NCBI RefSeq assembly: GCF_963422355.1
Contig: NC_085094.1
Coordinates: forward strand, 524,001-588,000
Source: Corticium candelabrum
Lineage: Eukaryota > Porifera > Homoscleromorpha > Homosclerophorida > Plakinidae
Length of the DNA stretch: 64,000 nt
Reading direction: 5' to 3'
Shown here: piece after piece, positions 45,369-57,577 of the stretch
Position numbering within the stretch: position 1 is the stretch's first letter
Layout of the letters: each line of letters opens with the position of its first letter
Notes under the pieces: generated by a model
Databases searched by the model: none
Told to the model about the DNA's origin: nothing
The model's input: the letters and a program-made list of their open reading frames with translations, nothing else
Program-made: the position numbers and the translations under genes

Positions 45369-46057
45369 GGGGCCAGTTTATAATATTGTCACTGACCTTG
45401 ACCTCTCATTAACATAGATGAAGGTACACAATGATGAGCAGCACCAGCATACAATATACCCTGTATTGAACTTAGCGTCTAGTTTTGCTGGTGCTGCTCA
45501 CTATTGTGTACCTTCATTTACTTAATTTCCCAGTGATGAGCTGGTAAGTTTGTACTTGTCGACATCTGACATTAATATTGTGAACACTCGTCACAATCAT
45601 GACTTTGGCAACATAACGTTGATGCTGGAATAGAAGGAACCGGAAGTACTGAATGTCAACTACTACCATGTGCAAAATGACCAATCACAGACACTTATCT
45701 GACATTAAGAAGACATATCTGGGGTCGATAATAGAAATTGCTTGTAGAGTGTATGCAAAATTTACTGTGATTGTGCAATTGCAGCTTTTACGAAATTGCT
45801 TTTGCCACCAGTGTCACTGAAATAGTCCTTGTATCCACATTCGTCTTAGTTCATCTTGGTCTCTACGAAACAGTAAAAGAAGTAATAGAGGGTCACATAT
45901 GTCTATGTTTCTGTTATGTACCCAAGTTTTGAACCATCAGATCTACGTCTGGCAAATATTGTGAACCAGTGACTGCTAGTGTTTGTGTTTTGTCGAAATC
46001 ACGTATTCAGGCCAACACATTGACATCAGCATCAGTGTCAATATTGTGAACCAGCCT
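45369..46057. mobile_element. 689-bp MITE with TTA duplication
   Basis: Starts GGGGCCAGTTTATAATATTG and ends CAATATTGTGAACCAGCCT, inverted relatives, flanked by TTA (45,366-45,368 and 46,058-46,060). Near its left end it contains a 32-bp inverted repeat (45,416-45,514). Internal sequence 45,560-45,730 is shared with 57,790-58,030, so a second, incomplete copy lies there. No coding capacity. Confidence 0.8.
45416..45514. repeat. Hairpin with 32-bp arms
   Basis: ATGAAGGTACACAATGATGA...CACCAGCA and its inverse TGCTGGTGCTGCTCACTATT...CTTCAT flank about 35 bp. One or two mismatches. Lies inside the MITE and may be a smaller foldback element or part of its structure. Confidence 0.75.
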
Positions 46058-46333
46058 TTAGGCTTGGGCATGGGTAAGGGTTGGCAGTTTTCACCTGTGA
46101 TTCTAAGCTTGTGGTAATCATTAGAGAGTGTAAGACTGACTGAATGTCAACATAGATTTCCTGTTGCATATTCTATGATGTCATTGTAATGCCATAACAA
46201 TTGCAATGGGTAATCATAGACAGGGAGGTCGTTAGGCAAAATTTAAATTTAATGTTTGAGTTTCTAGAAACCTATTAGTTGCTACCTATGGCTTAAACAC
46301 ATGGGATGTAAATCAGAAGTGATGTCATGAATT

Positions 46334-46612
46334 ACCGTTAAGATGAAATATTGGCAGAGAATTTATTTTGGCGGGTTTTCGGATTTTTCAGCGAGCGCCA
46401 ATATAAAATTTGCCATTAATTTTGCCACTGAAATAGGCTCAAGCATGATAGGCTTTTTGCGCTGACACAGCAATCCTTCATCACTAGACAGTAAATGGAG
46501 ACGATAAGTTAAGGAAATGTGATGGCCACAAACACAGTTGCAGTGGGTGGGAAATTATCCAACAACAATGTCCAAGCGCCAAAATAGATTTCCGCCAATG
46601 TTTCATCTTATA
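46334..46612. mobile_element. 279-bp MITE
   Basis: Ends ACCGTTAAGATGAAATATTGGC and GCCAATGTTTCATCTTATACCA are inverted, with inner WTTTTGGCG / CGCCAAAATAG also inverted. Target duplication not resolved. Confidence 0.6.
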
Positions 46613-47450
46613 CCATATTATGATGATGTCATAACACAAAATATCTTGGCTGGCTAAAAGGCTTCATGGCAATAACATTCTTTGTTATGATATTAGGCAA
46701 GAGGTTGTTGTGATAGTATTTTTTGTCTGTAGTTTTTATACTTAATTATGGGGTTGGTTAGAGTTTCTCTTTTTGAATTTAAATAGTTGGAATGACACTC
46801 GACTACCCTTTGCAGGAGTTAGATTTAGAGGTGCTATTGTAATTGTATGCACTTCAACAAGGAATGAGACATGAGGCAGGGTTTTCCTAGACATCACCTC
46901 AAGAGGAGGTGCATGATTACTGTCAATTACCAATCTATCTTGTAAATTATGTAATTGAATTCAAAAAACATGTAGCAACTTTGCGAGTCTACAGGCAATC
47001 ATGTTCCTAAGGTGCTCCATACCTAAGTATACGTGGCTTGAAGTGGATGTGTGTAATAAATAGCACATAGCTTGAATTTGCTATGATGGAAGACTCTGAA
47101 ATTTGGCAGGAAGGTAAAGGTATAGACGGACAAGCAATGCGTGAGTTAGTTTGGTATCAGCGTACGCTAGTACATGGGGCCCGCTCAGGAATAACTTTTG
47201 TACAAGAATCAGTTTAATGAATTTTGCACGTTTTTCTAGGAGGAAGTTGATACTATATACTTGGCATTTGGCAACAACCTTCTTTGTTTGCTAGAGATTC
47301 ATGTAGGCATTTTTCAAATTTGCTTTCATTTCAATGTATCTGCCAAAAGGGTTTCCCACCAGGGGTATTTAGGGACAGTTTTTTCTTGCAAACAGCAACT
47401 GATGTCCATGAGACAGCTTGCAAATGTTCTTGAAACACATCAAAATGATC
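46613..47450. other. Integrin intron 3, no feature recognised
   Basis: AT-rich intronic sequence without supported ORF, repeat pair or terminal inverted repeat. Confidence 0.4.
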
Positions 47451-48829
47451 AGTGTTCGAAATTCTCACTCATCTACTCGCCAATGGCGAGTCCAAATCAC
47501 AGTTGGTGAGTGGAAGGTGGCTGTCCTCTGGCGACGAGTTTAGCAGAGAAGTGGGTAGGCATGTATACGTAATTGTAGTTTTGAGTTTCATGCATGTATG
47601 CTATAGGGCTAAGTGCGTAAGTAACAGAGCTATAAACTTTAGTCTCGAAGTTCCAGATCACTGCGCAAAAGTCTAGTAGATGATGATGGAACTGTGAATA
47701 CCATTTTCAGTTCTAAGTTTAGAGACCTTTGATCCTACATAGACTCTATTTCTATATGGTCAAAATCAGGGAAAGTTAAAAGGCGTTTTGATATTGCACT
47801 TTATGGCAAGAAATCATCTACTACAAATAAAGAATCAAGGATGACGAGCACAAGGATAAAATCTAATGCACTTGTGTTTTGTTGTAAAACAAATGTCGAT
47901 AAGTGATATACACTACCTATAGTCTAGTAATTTCAGCAGATTTTGTTACATGATCACTGCTAACTTTAAAAGATAGCTTGCTTGTTAGTTAATAATTTAT
48001 TTATTTAAAGGAGAAGCGTGTAGCTATCATTGTTTTGACAAGGAAATGATATTAATTTGTAAGGTGTAAGGCTTTTCTCCACTTGTTGCTCTTTAAACAT
48101 GTTTAACGTTAAACATGTTTAAGCTGTAAACATGTTTAGCTAGCTAGACAGGGTCTCCACTTGTCCATGTTATCCTTGCTATTAAATTATTGTCCGGACT
48201 TTTTGTTGTACCGCACGAATTCGTTTCTTCTGCGGCAGACAGTCGGAGATTGTCTTCTGATTGTCTCAAGAGACACATGTCTTCTTGTTATAAATATTTG
48301 TATATTTATAACAAGCTTTCTTCTATTTGAAAATTCGAAATATTCAAATCTTCACTGAAATTGCTCTCTCCGAACACTCTGCATCAGCTACGCTGTCTCT
48401 AATTTTGTCTTCTTCCAATAGTCTCCAAAGAAAGACAAAAGAACAGCACGAAAGAACTAACATACATCATTGTGGAATGCGCATTACTATCACATGACGG
48501 TTAAACCTAAAGCACTTCGTTAAACTACCTCTGAAACATGTTTAGCAAAGATGGTTAGGTTTACAGTTAAACAGGTTTAACACTAGTGGAGACGTGATTA
48601 TTCCTAATCATGCTCAGACTTAAACACGTTCTAAACATGTTTAAGCCCTAGTGGACACGCGCCCTAAATTCTCAAAGCAAACACTGTACAGTTTAAAATG
48701 AATTTGCTTATTTTTATTGTAATTGTACCAGTTACTAAAATATGAATATTAATTTATGCACGCATTGGGACTCCAAAGGTTTTTCCTTGGCGAGTAAGAA
48801 TTTTATGAATTTCGAACACTGATCTAGGT
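47451..48829. mobile_element. hAT-like non-autonomous element, copy 2
   Basis: Ends CAGTGTTCGAAATTCTCACT and ...TTTATGAATTTCGAACACTG. An internal CTACTCGCCAATGGCGAGTC block is shared with copy 1. Homologous to 40,003-41,419 in inverted orientation, and interrupted by a 595-bp MITE (48,070-48,664). No transposase frame. Confidence 0.7.
48070..48664. mobile_element. 595-bp MITE with TAA duplication, nested in hAT copy 2
   Basis: Starts GGCTTTTCTCCACTTGTTGC and ends ...GCCCTAGTGGACACGCGCCC, flanked by TAA (48,067-48,069 and 48,665-48,667). Both ends carry repeated AAACATGTTTA palindromes. Absent from copy 1 of the hAT element, which confirms it as an insertion. Confidence 0.75.
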
Positions 48830-48965
48830 GATTTTCGAAAGGCAATTTCAACATGGAGAAATTACACCAGAAACCAAGGATTCTTCCACTTTAAAATAAC
48901 TTATGCATCAAACAACTCAGAATAGAAGCTTAGCCTCGAACTTCCAGACCAGAGAGCGTGCGAAC

Positions 48966-49495
48966 TCTAGTCTGGACCAAAACGATACTAAAATGATTTC
49001 GGAAGTACTTATCAAAAGCGATGCTAAATGGTAGTCTAACAGTGTAGGATCGTTTACCTTGATCAGCATATCATTTGTAAGTGCCATGAGATTTCATGAA
49101 CAAAGAAGAGACGTCTGCCGTGTTTGCCGCTATATCTTGGTGGACGGCATGAAACGACGACTCTTTGATTCTTCAGCAGACCGCTCGACCAGTTGTCAAA
49201 GGTGATGGTCTAGCGACGCTGCTGTGCATGTCCTGTCACCGCAAGCTTGAAAATATCAAAGAACTGAAGCTGAAACTAAAACTAAGATGTGTGCGTGCAT
49301 CATCACGGCTCTGGCGTGCACTTAGCCGCCCACGAGGATTTCACACACGCGTGATCAGCATTAGTGCACTTAGCAAAACAATTACTGCTAAACCAATCAG
49401 AATTTACAACCGACATTCCGGTTGTAAGGAGCTGATTGGCTTAGAAAGCTATTTCCGAAATCACTTTAGTATCGACTTGGTTCAGACTAGAGTTA
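48966..49495. mobile_element. 530-bp foldback element
   Basis: Inverted ends ACTCTAGTCTGGACCAAAAC (followed by GATACTAAAATGATTTCGGA) and their inverse TCCGAAATCACTTTAGTATC...GGTTCAGACTAGAGTT, arms about 45 bp with several mismatches. The internal frame at 49,165-49,503 is not recognised. Confidence 0.65.
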
Positions 49496-50311
49496 GAGGC
49501 TAAATAGAGGCTAAACAAATACAGCTTCAGTTCTCAGTAACACAGCGACAACTAAAGAGTTATATGTTTCAATATATGTTTAAGCAACCCGCAGACTCTT
49601 CGATCACATCACACGTTTGTCTTTCCCAGGGAGGAGCCCTCCTGTGAGTTGTTTGACAGACTCCCATTCTTACACTTTCGAACCAGCATTACTTGTAATA
49701 GACTGACTGGCAGTGCTATGTGTTACTGAATAATATGTAGTTGGAACCAACCAAACAGGCAGTCACAGATAGCCATTGGTCCTCTCTTGACTAACCATAG
49801 CGTCACATTTCTAGCTTTCTTGTATAAGGTTCTATGACATGATAATTACATCATGTGGATGGCCTGTTCAGGACCACATTGATGTGCATGCTAATCACAT
49901 GCGACTTCAGGATTCTGCTCTACAACACGCCCAAAGTTGGGCCACTTCCATGTGGTGGCACCATTCAGCTTATTTTCTCTATTTGTAATCACTGATCATC
50001 ATACATCTCTTTTGAAGTCATGTCACTTAGGGAATGCCCTTCAAATCAAATCATTATATGAGACCTATAAATCTTGGTGATACATCTAAAGGGTAACTGC
50101 AATGCGAAAGTCAAAAATTCTATTATGTTGGAAATCGATATATCTAGTTGCATGACAGGAAAATAGTTTTAGATTTTTAAGTTAAGTCTTCACTGTGAAT
50201 ACCAGGTCAAAGTTGCTTCTGTCTCATCAAGTTCCGGTAAACGGCATAGTGTAGTGTACACGTGACAGAGGAGAGACGTATGTAAATGTGTATAGTCAGC
50301 GGACTTTAACA

Positions 50312-50574
50312 ATGACTACATCTTCAGATCCAAGGCAACGCTACCATGGTGGAGGTGACGACAGCGACAGTTATTTTTCTGGAGAGCCTTTCAGATATTT
50401 TCAAGTGATGATAACGTTGTCATCGCATGAATCGCAGGATGAGGAAGATTTGCTGGGAGCCGTTAGATCATACAGATTCAAGCTCAGCGACAGTGGCTCT
50501 GTAGCTGAGAGGTCGCCTACTGCCTTGGAAGCCGACAAGAAAGAGGACAGGCCACCTGATAGCCTGCCGCCACC
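50312..50574 (+). CDS. Exon-like ORF inside the 4.3-kb element
   Basis: ATG 50,312 starts MTTSSDPRQRYHGGGDDSDS, continues with an acidic Ser-rich stretch, and ends PPDSLPPP at a strong donor CCACC|GTAAGT in phase 2. The low-complexity acidic N-terminus is not recognisable. It starts 30 bp inside the left inverted repeat boundary, so it may be the first exon of a transposon gene or a captured host exon. Confidence 0.4.
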
Positions 50575-51109
50575 GTAAGTAGAAGTAGAAGTAGCAAACG
50601 CGCTGTGGTCATTATGAGATGCTAAATACGTACTCGTGTGGAGGGCATGTGTTGTCAAACACTTTTGAGGCTGTCTCAAAAATAATGACTCGATAATAAT
50701 ATCGAATAAGGCCACACTGAAAAAAGGTGGCAAGTTCAGGTAACATTCTCTTATAAAATACGGTCGGCCGGTCGGATTATTTTTTCCAGAGCTTTTCCTG
50801 ACGTATGACCAAGGGTACACTGAATGCGTGGCAGCTTGTGAGCTGAATCCACCAATAAGATGCAAAAATTTGTAGGGTGAGCCCTAGTACGATTGTTGAG
50901 ACAATGCGGCACTATAGCAACTCTAATCTTAGAGCTACAGTTACACTAGTCTGACATAGTGAACAGGATCAGCTGTCATTCATCAGTTTAAAGCTTTAAA
51001 CGATATACATACGTTCACTATTGTTACGAAGGTACTCAAGTAGGTCACTAATCAGACGATCCATTGCTGTTTGTCCACCTCCAGCCCCTGTACGAGGTGC
51101 TTCCGGCAA

Positions 51110-51639
51110 TCACTGTTCTCTTGCTGATGACATGAACACCTCGTAGACAGGCGGCGACCGATGTACAGTGGCTTTAACAGTGACCTCACTAGACTTGCTT
51201 TGAATGGCAAAGAAGAAAAACTGTCTTCCAAGCTCCATATGAAGCCTTACATCAGATGATGGATCTGCATGAAATCGGTTCGTAGATCCAGCTTGCACGA
51301 GCTCTTCAAGTGTTCGTCATCGTAGACGCTTGACGTCTCACACGCTTTCGTCAGTAGGCTCTCCAGCTTGCGGCACTCATCAACTCTCAGTGCTTTACTG
51401 TTTACCAGACAGCGTGGACCCTCTGTTACCGTGACACATACGGCAGGCATACTAGCGGAACAAAAATAGTAGTATTTGACATCAGCAAAGCTGGCACGTC
51501 CACACTGCATTGCAAGGCCACTGCAGGTTAACTTGTTATTTAGAATATAATATAAAAATGTCGAGAAAAAACTATCTGGAAGTGATGGTCGGTCGGGTTG
51601 TCCGAACTTGACAATTTTTTTGGTATGGCCTAATAACAA
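51110..51639 (-). pseudogene. Unidentified minus-strand ORF with one frameshift
   Basis: Frame 51,639-51,247 (including MPAVCVTVTEGPRCLVNSKA and RKLESLLTKACETSSVYDD) continues after a shift near 51,300 as STNRFHADPSSDVRLHMELG...VYEVFMSSAREQ to 51,110. Composition is protein-like with no low complexity. No family recognised. It could also be two exons with a very short intron. Confidence 0.4.
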
Positions 51640-52294
51640 GAATATGCAGACTCTTGTAATATTATAAATCCACGCTACTCACATGACTGACAAAATATGT
51701 GAATGGTGTAAAATGATACCATGTTTTTTTCATGATTATCTTGAACTACCAACACATAGCAATACTTGTGTTCTTAAAGTTAGAGCTACAACTAAATAAT
51801 TGTTCGTTTTTCACTAAAGAAATCGAAGTGCGTTTGTCACCAGTAACCACAAGTGTTCAATCTAAACAGTTTCCTTGATACGCTTTCTACTTCTGAGAGA
51901 ACTTAACACTAAATTCATCATCATGTTGCTAGAAATTGCCGTTTTGTCTTTGTTTGGCAGCAAATGAGGAAATTGTCTATGACGTAACAAACTCGTTCTT
52001 ATGATCTGTAATTGTTCAAAATACCAAACAAAAGTACTAAATCAATGCACTAATGTTTACAAGACGCAAAACTGTTGGCTTCAATGTTATTTCTTACTGC
52101 ATAACATAGAAATTCCTTACTTCCAGTTATATTCTGTGATGGTTCAGAATGTTGCAAGTAGAGACAATGGTGGTAAATTGTTTTGTTTTTATACGCTGTT
52201 TGAGCTCACAGAGCAGCAAACGTCGGTAACCTTACAGTTCAGTCATCCTTTTGTTCCAAGTTCAGTCCTTGCTTCAATTCTTTGCGTCGTTCGT

Positions 52295-53310
52295 GTGTGA
52301 GCTTGCCTCGAGGCAGCCCCAAGACTCTAGGCAAAATCGAAGTCCATATTGAGAACGGGTTGTCAGAACGTGAAGTGGCACGAGCTGTAGGAGTCTCTCG
52401 TGGAGTGATTCAGAATGTCATCAGACGGCTTCAAGATGGGAGCAGCAACGACTACAAAAGAAGACCAAGCCGAAGCAGAAAAACAACAACTCGAACTGAC
52501 TGACATATTGAATTTGCTGCTTTTCGAGATCGCCAAGTCACTCTGCGAGAGCTTCAAGCGGACTTGACTGTCGTGACTGGCCAGCTTGTGTCACATTCCC
52601 TCATTAGTAGATGCCTGTCAAAGAAATGTCTCAATGCTTGATGACCTCATAAAGAACCGCTGCTTACCGATGGACATCGGCGAGTTTGACGACAGTGGGC
52701 GGCAAATCACAGAGACTGGGGAGAAGACAACTGGAATAAAGTTCTTTTTACTGATGAGTCAAAATTTAGCGTTGGAAATGTCAGCTGCACATACATCTGG
52801 TGCAGACAAGGAGAAGAACTTTCCCCAGAATGCTGTTTGCCTACCGTGCAGCATCCAGCTAGCGTCATGTTGTGGGGCTTCATGGCTTCTAGTGGAGTCA
52901 GTTCCATTCACAAAATTGGAGGGAAGCTAAACTCTACAGGCTACCAGGAAATCCTTGCCAACAAAAAGTTGCCTGACGCTTACATTTTGATCGGTGAAGA
53001 TTTCATTCTACAACAAGACAACGCCCCCATCCACATTGCGTTTTCGATGGGAAAGTGCCTTTGTGCTAAAGACGTCACTGTTCTTGAGTGGCCATCTCGC
53101 TCTCCAAATGCCAATCCAATAGAACATCTGTGGCACTGGCTGAAAGTGAAGGTAAATCGTCTGCACCCGCGAACAGCAGCCGATCTCTAGGCGGCAATGC
53201 AAACAGCGTGGGCGTCAATTCCTGTTGATCTTGTACAGAATGTAGTTGACAGTCTTCTGTGTGGCGTAGAAGCCATAGGCAGAGCTAACGGTGGTTGGAC
53301 GAAATACTAG
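52295..53310 (+). pseudogene. Tc1/mariner (DD34E) transposase relic 1
   Basis: N-terminal helix-turn-helix (GLSEREVARAVGVSRGVIQN, about 52,355-52,415) stops at 52,503. The catalytic domain follows through shifted frames: FTDESKFSVGN (first Asp, about 52,750), ASVMLWGFMASSG, QQDNAPIHIAF (second Asp, about 53,020) and SPNANPIEHLWHW (Glu, 34 residues after the second Asp). It ends near TKY 53,308. Several stops and frameshifts: dead. Related in sequence to transposase 2 at 55,475. Confidence 0.85.
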
Positions 53311-53782
53311 ATGGTAGTGTGTAAATATTAACGAGTTCTTGCTTGTAAACTGATTACACTAAACGCCACAAATTGTTTACTATGATGATAAAATATTCAC
53401 GTTACAGCACATGCGCAGACAGGACTTAGGGAGATAGTGATGTTTTTCCTAACTTGGCGACTTTTCCTTTTTTTAGTCAAGGTGTGAAGGGGTTTGAATT
53501 AGACTCAGATAAACAGCAGATAATTTTGTAATGAAAAGATAACTTAGAAACTTCTTTGTGACTGATTAGGCTGTCAAAAACACCATGAAATGTGCAACAG
53601 GTAGGATGGATTTATATTTTTGCAAGAACACAGTAATGACACAGTCTACTGAGTCTAGTTCATGCAGAATTAGCTAATGCTGTGAGAAAGAGAACAAAAG
53701 TCAGTTCATGCGTTGAATTCGTGTTGACAAAAGTTGACGCAAGGTTTGACTTCACTGTACAGTACTGTAATGCATACGATGG

Positions 53783-53809
53783 CAGAAAGGGTCTGGCTAC
53801 GCGAGACTA
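53783..53809. mobile_element. Solo end of the TAGTCTCGCG family
   Basis: AAAGGGTCTGGCTACGCGAGACTA matches the right terminus of the foldback elements at 3,787 and 56,708. No matching left end nearby, so this is a truncated copy. Confidence 0.6.
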
Positions 53810-55474
53810 AAGTCTGACCTCTTCTAGCCGTTTGCAGTAGTTTTACTTCTGCACGAGATTCTTCCTTACCCTCATTTCTCCCATTCCTCAAATGCTTTGT
53901 CCTTTTTTTGCAGAGGTAGAGTGCTGCGATCTTGAAGTGTGGAGACAGGTTGATGGAAAATGGTGCTCTCAATTTCACTTCTCTACAACCCGGGCTTAAA
54001 CTACAAACTCCTGTCCACTTAGTAGGATGTTTCATACTCAGTAGTAGTCACCCGGACTACTACAACTGTCTCTTGTTCTAGCTTGCGATCTTCAGAAATC
54101 GAAGCACACTTGCGTCTGATTCGCGCGAGTTGATGCATCCTGCAGCTATGCAATACCGAACCATTCTTTCTCAACAGATTCCTTTGTTTACAATACACGC
54201 CAGCGTGGAGTCTCCCCTTTGTGATGTGTACACTGCACCACACCCTTTGGCAGAACTTGAAGAACCGGAAGCAACTTTGACCTGCATTTCACAGCGAAGG
54301 ACTAACTTAAAAATCTATAACTATTTTTCCTGTCATGTATGCAAATAGAGCTATTGATTTCCAACATAAGAGAATTTTTTATTTTTACGTTGCAGTTACA
54401 CTTTAATCATGACATTCAAAATCGAAAACCAAAGGAAACAACATTTCATCGGCACGTTAGAAAATAGAATGCAAGCATTTGGCTTAGTACACATATACTG
54501 TTTTGTGACAATCACTTGAACAAAATTTATAATGAACTGTAATTGGAAACATAGTCAGATAGAGGAGGCACTGTGCTCCCTATAAGGGAAATTCTGATGA
54601 GATGTGTTTTTATTGCATGCAGATGCAACAGTGTTAACAGCTGCTATGTCACGATTATGTGTGGCTTGATAACCCCATGGTACATCATGCCTACGCATAT
54701 TTTAAAATTGTAATTTTATGTTAGCCTAGTCAATAGTTCAGAGGGTGAAATTGATTACACATGTATACACTAGCTTGGCTCCTGTTTGTGCACACCAGCA
54801 ATTACAGACTTGGACAAAATTATAGGGACACCTGGCATTTTTGTGTCTAGTCTACCTTTGGCACTGAATTTTTCTTTACCAAAACCAAATGTTTTTCGAA
54901 TTTCTTTTTTCATTGATTGCGCCACTGTTAGTATGTAACATAGCTCGTGTTCAAGACTGCAGCTGTACTTACTACCTACTGCGCATCTAGTTTGCTTTGA
55001 AGAAGGAAGACAGCCATTCCTACTTTTCTTGTCTTTGTACACGTTCATCGCTCTTGGATGCTCATTCTTGGCATACAATCTAAGAATGCTCTATAGTAGA
55101 GAGTGAAAGCAATTTTGTGGGTCCTCTTATCAACATTATGAAAAAAAGGCGAATCATCTGTTTTTGTGCATTGATTTCGCGCATGTCATCACAATTTCAA
55201 TTGTTTTGCCATTTTAATCAATAAACAAACTTCAACGTATTCAAAAATCATACAACACTAATTAATTACAAAAAAATCCTGCTAAGACAAAAACTAAAAA
55301 AGTTATAGCAACAAAAGAACATTGACATGCCACTTCGGTCCACGTTTTACGTAGCAAAATCTCAAACTGCTACCGCAAAAATGTCAGCTGCACTAAACCG
55401 CTGCCCTTGAGACCGCCAAACTTAGGCGATAAGTTAGCCTGAATGTTCAGCTGCACGCAGTTGCAGAGTCTTGT

Positions 55475-56510
55475 TTGTGCGATATTTCACGAGTTGCAAC
55501 GATACCTCGAGGCAAACAGTTGAGTCCAAAAACGCAAGGGAAAATTGAAGCCCTTCACTCAGTTGGCCATTTTGTGCGTCAGATCGCAGCTTTTGTTCGC
55601 CGCTCCAGGAATTCGGTTCATCAGTGCCTGCAACGACTTTCCCATGGCAGCAGCGATTATGAAAAACAATCTGGACGTGGGAAGGCAACGACAATCCGGG
55701 AAGATCATCGACTGAAGAGAATGGCACTGCAGAACCAACGAGCACCATCACGACTGCTCTCGTATCAGCTGGCTGATGAAACTGGCAAGCAGGTGTCAAG
55801 TAGAACAGTCTGTCGTCGTCTCAGTGAGACAGGAGTGAACGCTCGGAGGCCTAGAAAAAACCACTGCTAACAGAAGACCATCGGCGTTTGCGACTGGGAT
55901 GGGCAACCACTCACACACAATGGACTTTGGATGACTGGAAATCTGTTCTTTTTACAGATGAGTCAAAAGTCAGCATAGGAAACGATGGTGCTCTGTACGT
56001 TTGGCGTCGCAAAGGTGAGGAATTTCTCCCTGAATGTTGTGACCGTACGGTTGAGCACGCGGCTAGTGTGATGGTGTGGGGATCGATGTGTTGGCATGGT
56101 GTGGGGTCTCTGGTGAAACTGGAAGGTCGTTTGGACAGAACGGCGTACCAACAGGTTCTGGAAGAGCACATGCTTACAGATGCAGTGGCACTGATAGGAG
56201 ACGACTTTGTCTTTCAGCAGGACAACGCGCCAATCCACACGTCTTGGTCAACAAGACAATGGCTACGCCAGCATGACATCACACTGTTGGACTGGCCGCC
56301 AAAATCGCCTGATGCGAATTCAATCGAGAACTTGTGGCATGAACTCAAAACTGCTGCCAACCGTTGCGAACCGAGAACTGCAGCTGAGCTCTGGAATGCT
56401 CTACAAGAGGCGTAGCAGCAGATTCCAGCCGAGCGTGTCCGGAACTTGGCAGAAAGTGTTCCGCGACGTCTGGACGCAATCAGGAGGGCGAGAGGCGAGA
56501 ACGCTCGGTA
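55475..56510 (+). pseudogene. Tc1 (DD34E) transposase 2, nearly intact
   Basis: Frame 1 (55,475-55,868) carries the bipartite DNA-binding region: PRGKQLSPKTQGKIEALHSV, RQIAAFVRRSRNSVHQCLQR, then GRGKATTIRED. A shift at an A-run near 55,856 leads to frame 2 (55,888-56,415): TQWTLDDWKSVLFTDESK (first Asp), ASVMVWGSM, QQDNAPIHTSW (second Asp), SPDANSIENLWHELK (Glu, spacing 34). TAG at 56,413 interrupts before the final RRLDAIRRARGENARY ending near 56,510. Only one frameshift and one stop separate it from a full transposase of about 340 residues, so decay is recent. Confidence 0.9.
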
Positions 56511-56707
56511 CTGAGGAACTGGTGATGAGCTTCAATTTTCCTTCGCGTTGTTAAAACCGGCTTTTTTAAAAGCCACTAAACAAAATCAGAAAGAGTCTAA
56601 CTTACGACGCCTACGCAGTCATGACGTCATACACTTTTAGGTCTCGTTTTCCACAATGTGAAACGTAAAGAAAACAATGTAGGGTCTGCAGTATTCTCAA
56701 GAAACCT

Positions 56708-57577
56708 TAGTCTCGCGTAGTCAGACCCCTTTCCGCCGCGGCCTCCCCGGCGAAATGGGGTCTGGTGTACGGCCTTTGATGTCGCTGTGTGCCGCGTAGC
56801 CAGAAATCGGCTATCTAAAGACCGGATTTAGTTTCTTAAACGCTTCACTAAAGATGAGACTGGTATGCACGCAATGCAATCCTATCTCAATAGCTTCTCT
56901 TGTTTCGTAGAGAACAACTCGAAGACTACAGCTAGAGTCGTTGCTGTTTGTAAAATCTGCATGTCTACAGCAGCGATTAAACGATTTGGTCTCTTCCTGG
57001 TTGCTACTGTATGTGTTCACCAAAACAATGCACAAAAATGATTACCCAAACACAGAAAGACGACTCATCTTGTTTCGATGACGTCATGCAACTCCAAGCC
57101 CTTCCAGATATCTCTCACTCCGGACTGTATGCGGTCGCTTTAGACGTCAAAAAACAGCAAACGGCACTGAGTACGTTCGCATCCATCCAGTACGTTCGCA
57201 TTCAGTCTCCGTTGTGACACGAGCGCACAACGCTAGATCGTACGACGTCGATCATGGCTGCATGAAATCGAAGCCTGTCGACGTCAACGTCCCCGCGGCC
57301 GCGTTTAATCGCTGCTGTAGACATGCAGATTTCACAAACAGCAACGACTCTAGCTGTAGTCTTCGAGTTGTTCTCTACGAAACAAGAGAAGCTATTGAGA
57401 TAGGATTGCATTGCGTGCATACCAGTCTCGTCTTTAGTGAAGCGTTTAAGAAACTAAATCCGGTCCTTAGATAGCCGATTTCTGGCTACGCGGCACACAG
57501 CGACATCAAAGGCCGTACACCAGACCCCATTTCGCCGGGGAGGCCGCGGCAGAAAGGGGTCTGGCTACGCGAGACTA
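56708..57577. mobile_element. 870-bp foldback element, TAGTCTCGCG family, 9-bp duplication
   Basis: Long inverted repeats of about 275 bp (TAGTCTCGCGTAGTCAGACC... and inverse) surround a roughly 300-bp unique core (about 56,995-57,295). Perfect 9-bp target repeats AAGAAACCT lie at 56,699-56,707 and 57,578-57,586. The element is inserted inside the Tc1 element. Long TIRs plus a 9-bp duplication point to a Mutator-like superfamily. No transposase; the open frames in the arms are mirror images of each other. Confidence 0.92.

Larger units (their letters stand above)
50089..54403. mobile_element. 4.3-kb DNA transposon with about 190-bp inverted repeats
   Basis: The left end AAGGGTAACTGCAATGCG... 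(50,089-50,280) and the inverse of 54,205-54,403 share long blocks: TTATGTTGGAAATC, ATGACAGGAAAA.TAGTT, TAGATTTTTAAGTTA, GGTCAAAGTTGCTTC. Both ends are flanked by TA (50,087-50,088 and 54,404-54,405). Between them lie an exon-like ORF (50,312-50,574), a minus-strand ORF pair (51,110-51,639) and a Tc1 transposase relic (52,295-53,310). TA duplication and a Tc1 transposase suggest a Tc1/mariner-type element that has gained extra DNA, but the transposase may belong to a separate nested insertion. Confidence 0.65.

Noticed and set aside
51247-51639. Minus ORF as an integrin or bora exon
   Set aside because: Wrong strand for the integrin gene, no similarity, and it sits inside a transposon-like element.
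56811-57474. Pairs of mirror-image ORFs
   Set aside because: They fall in the long inverted arms of the foldback element and are reverse-complement copies of one another.
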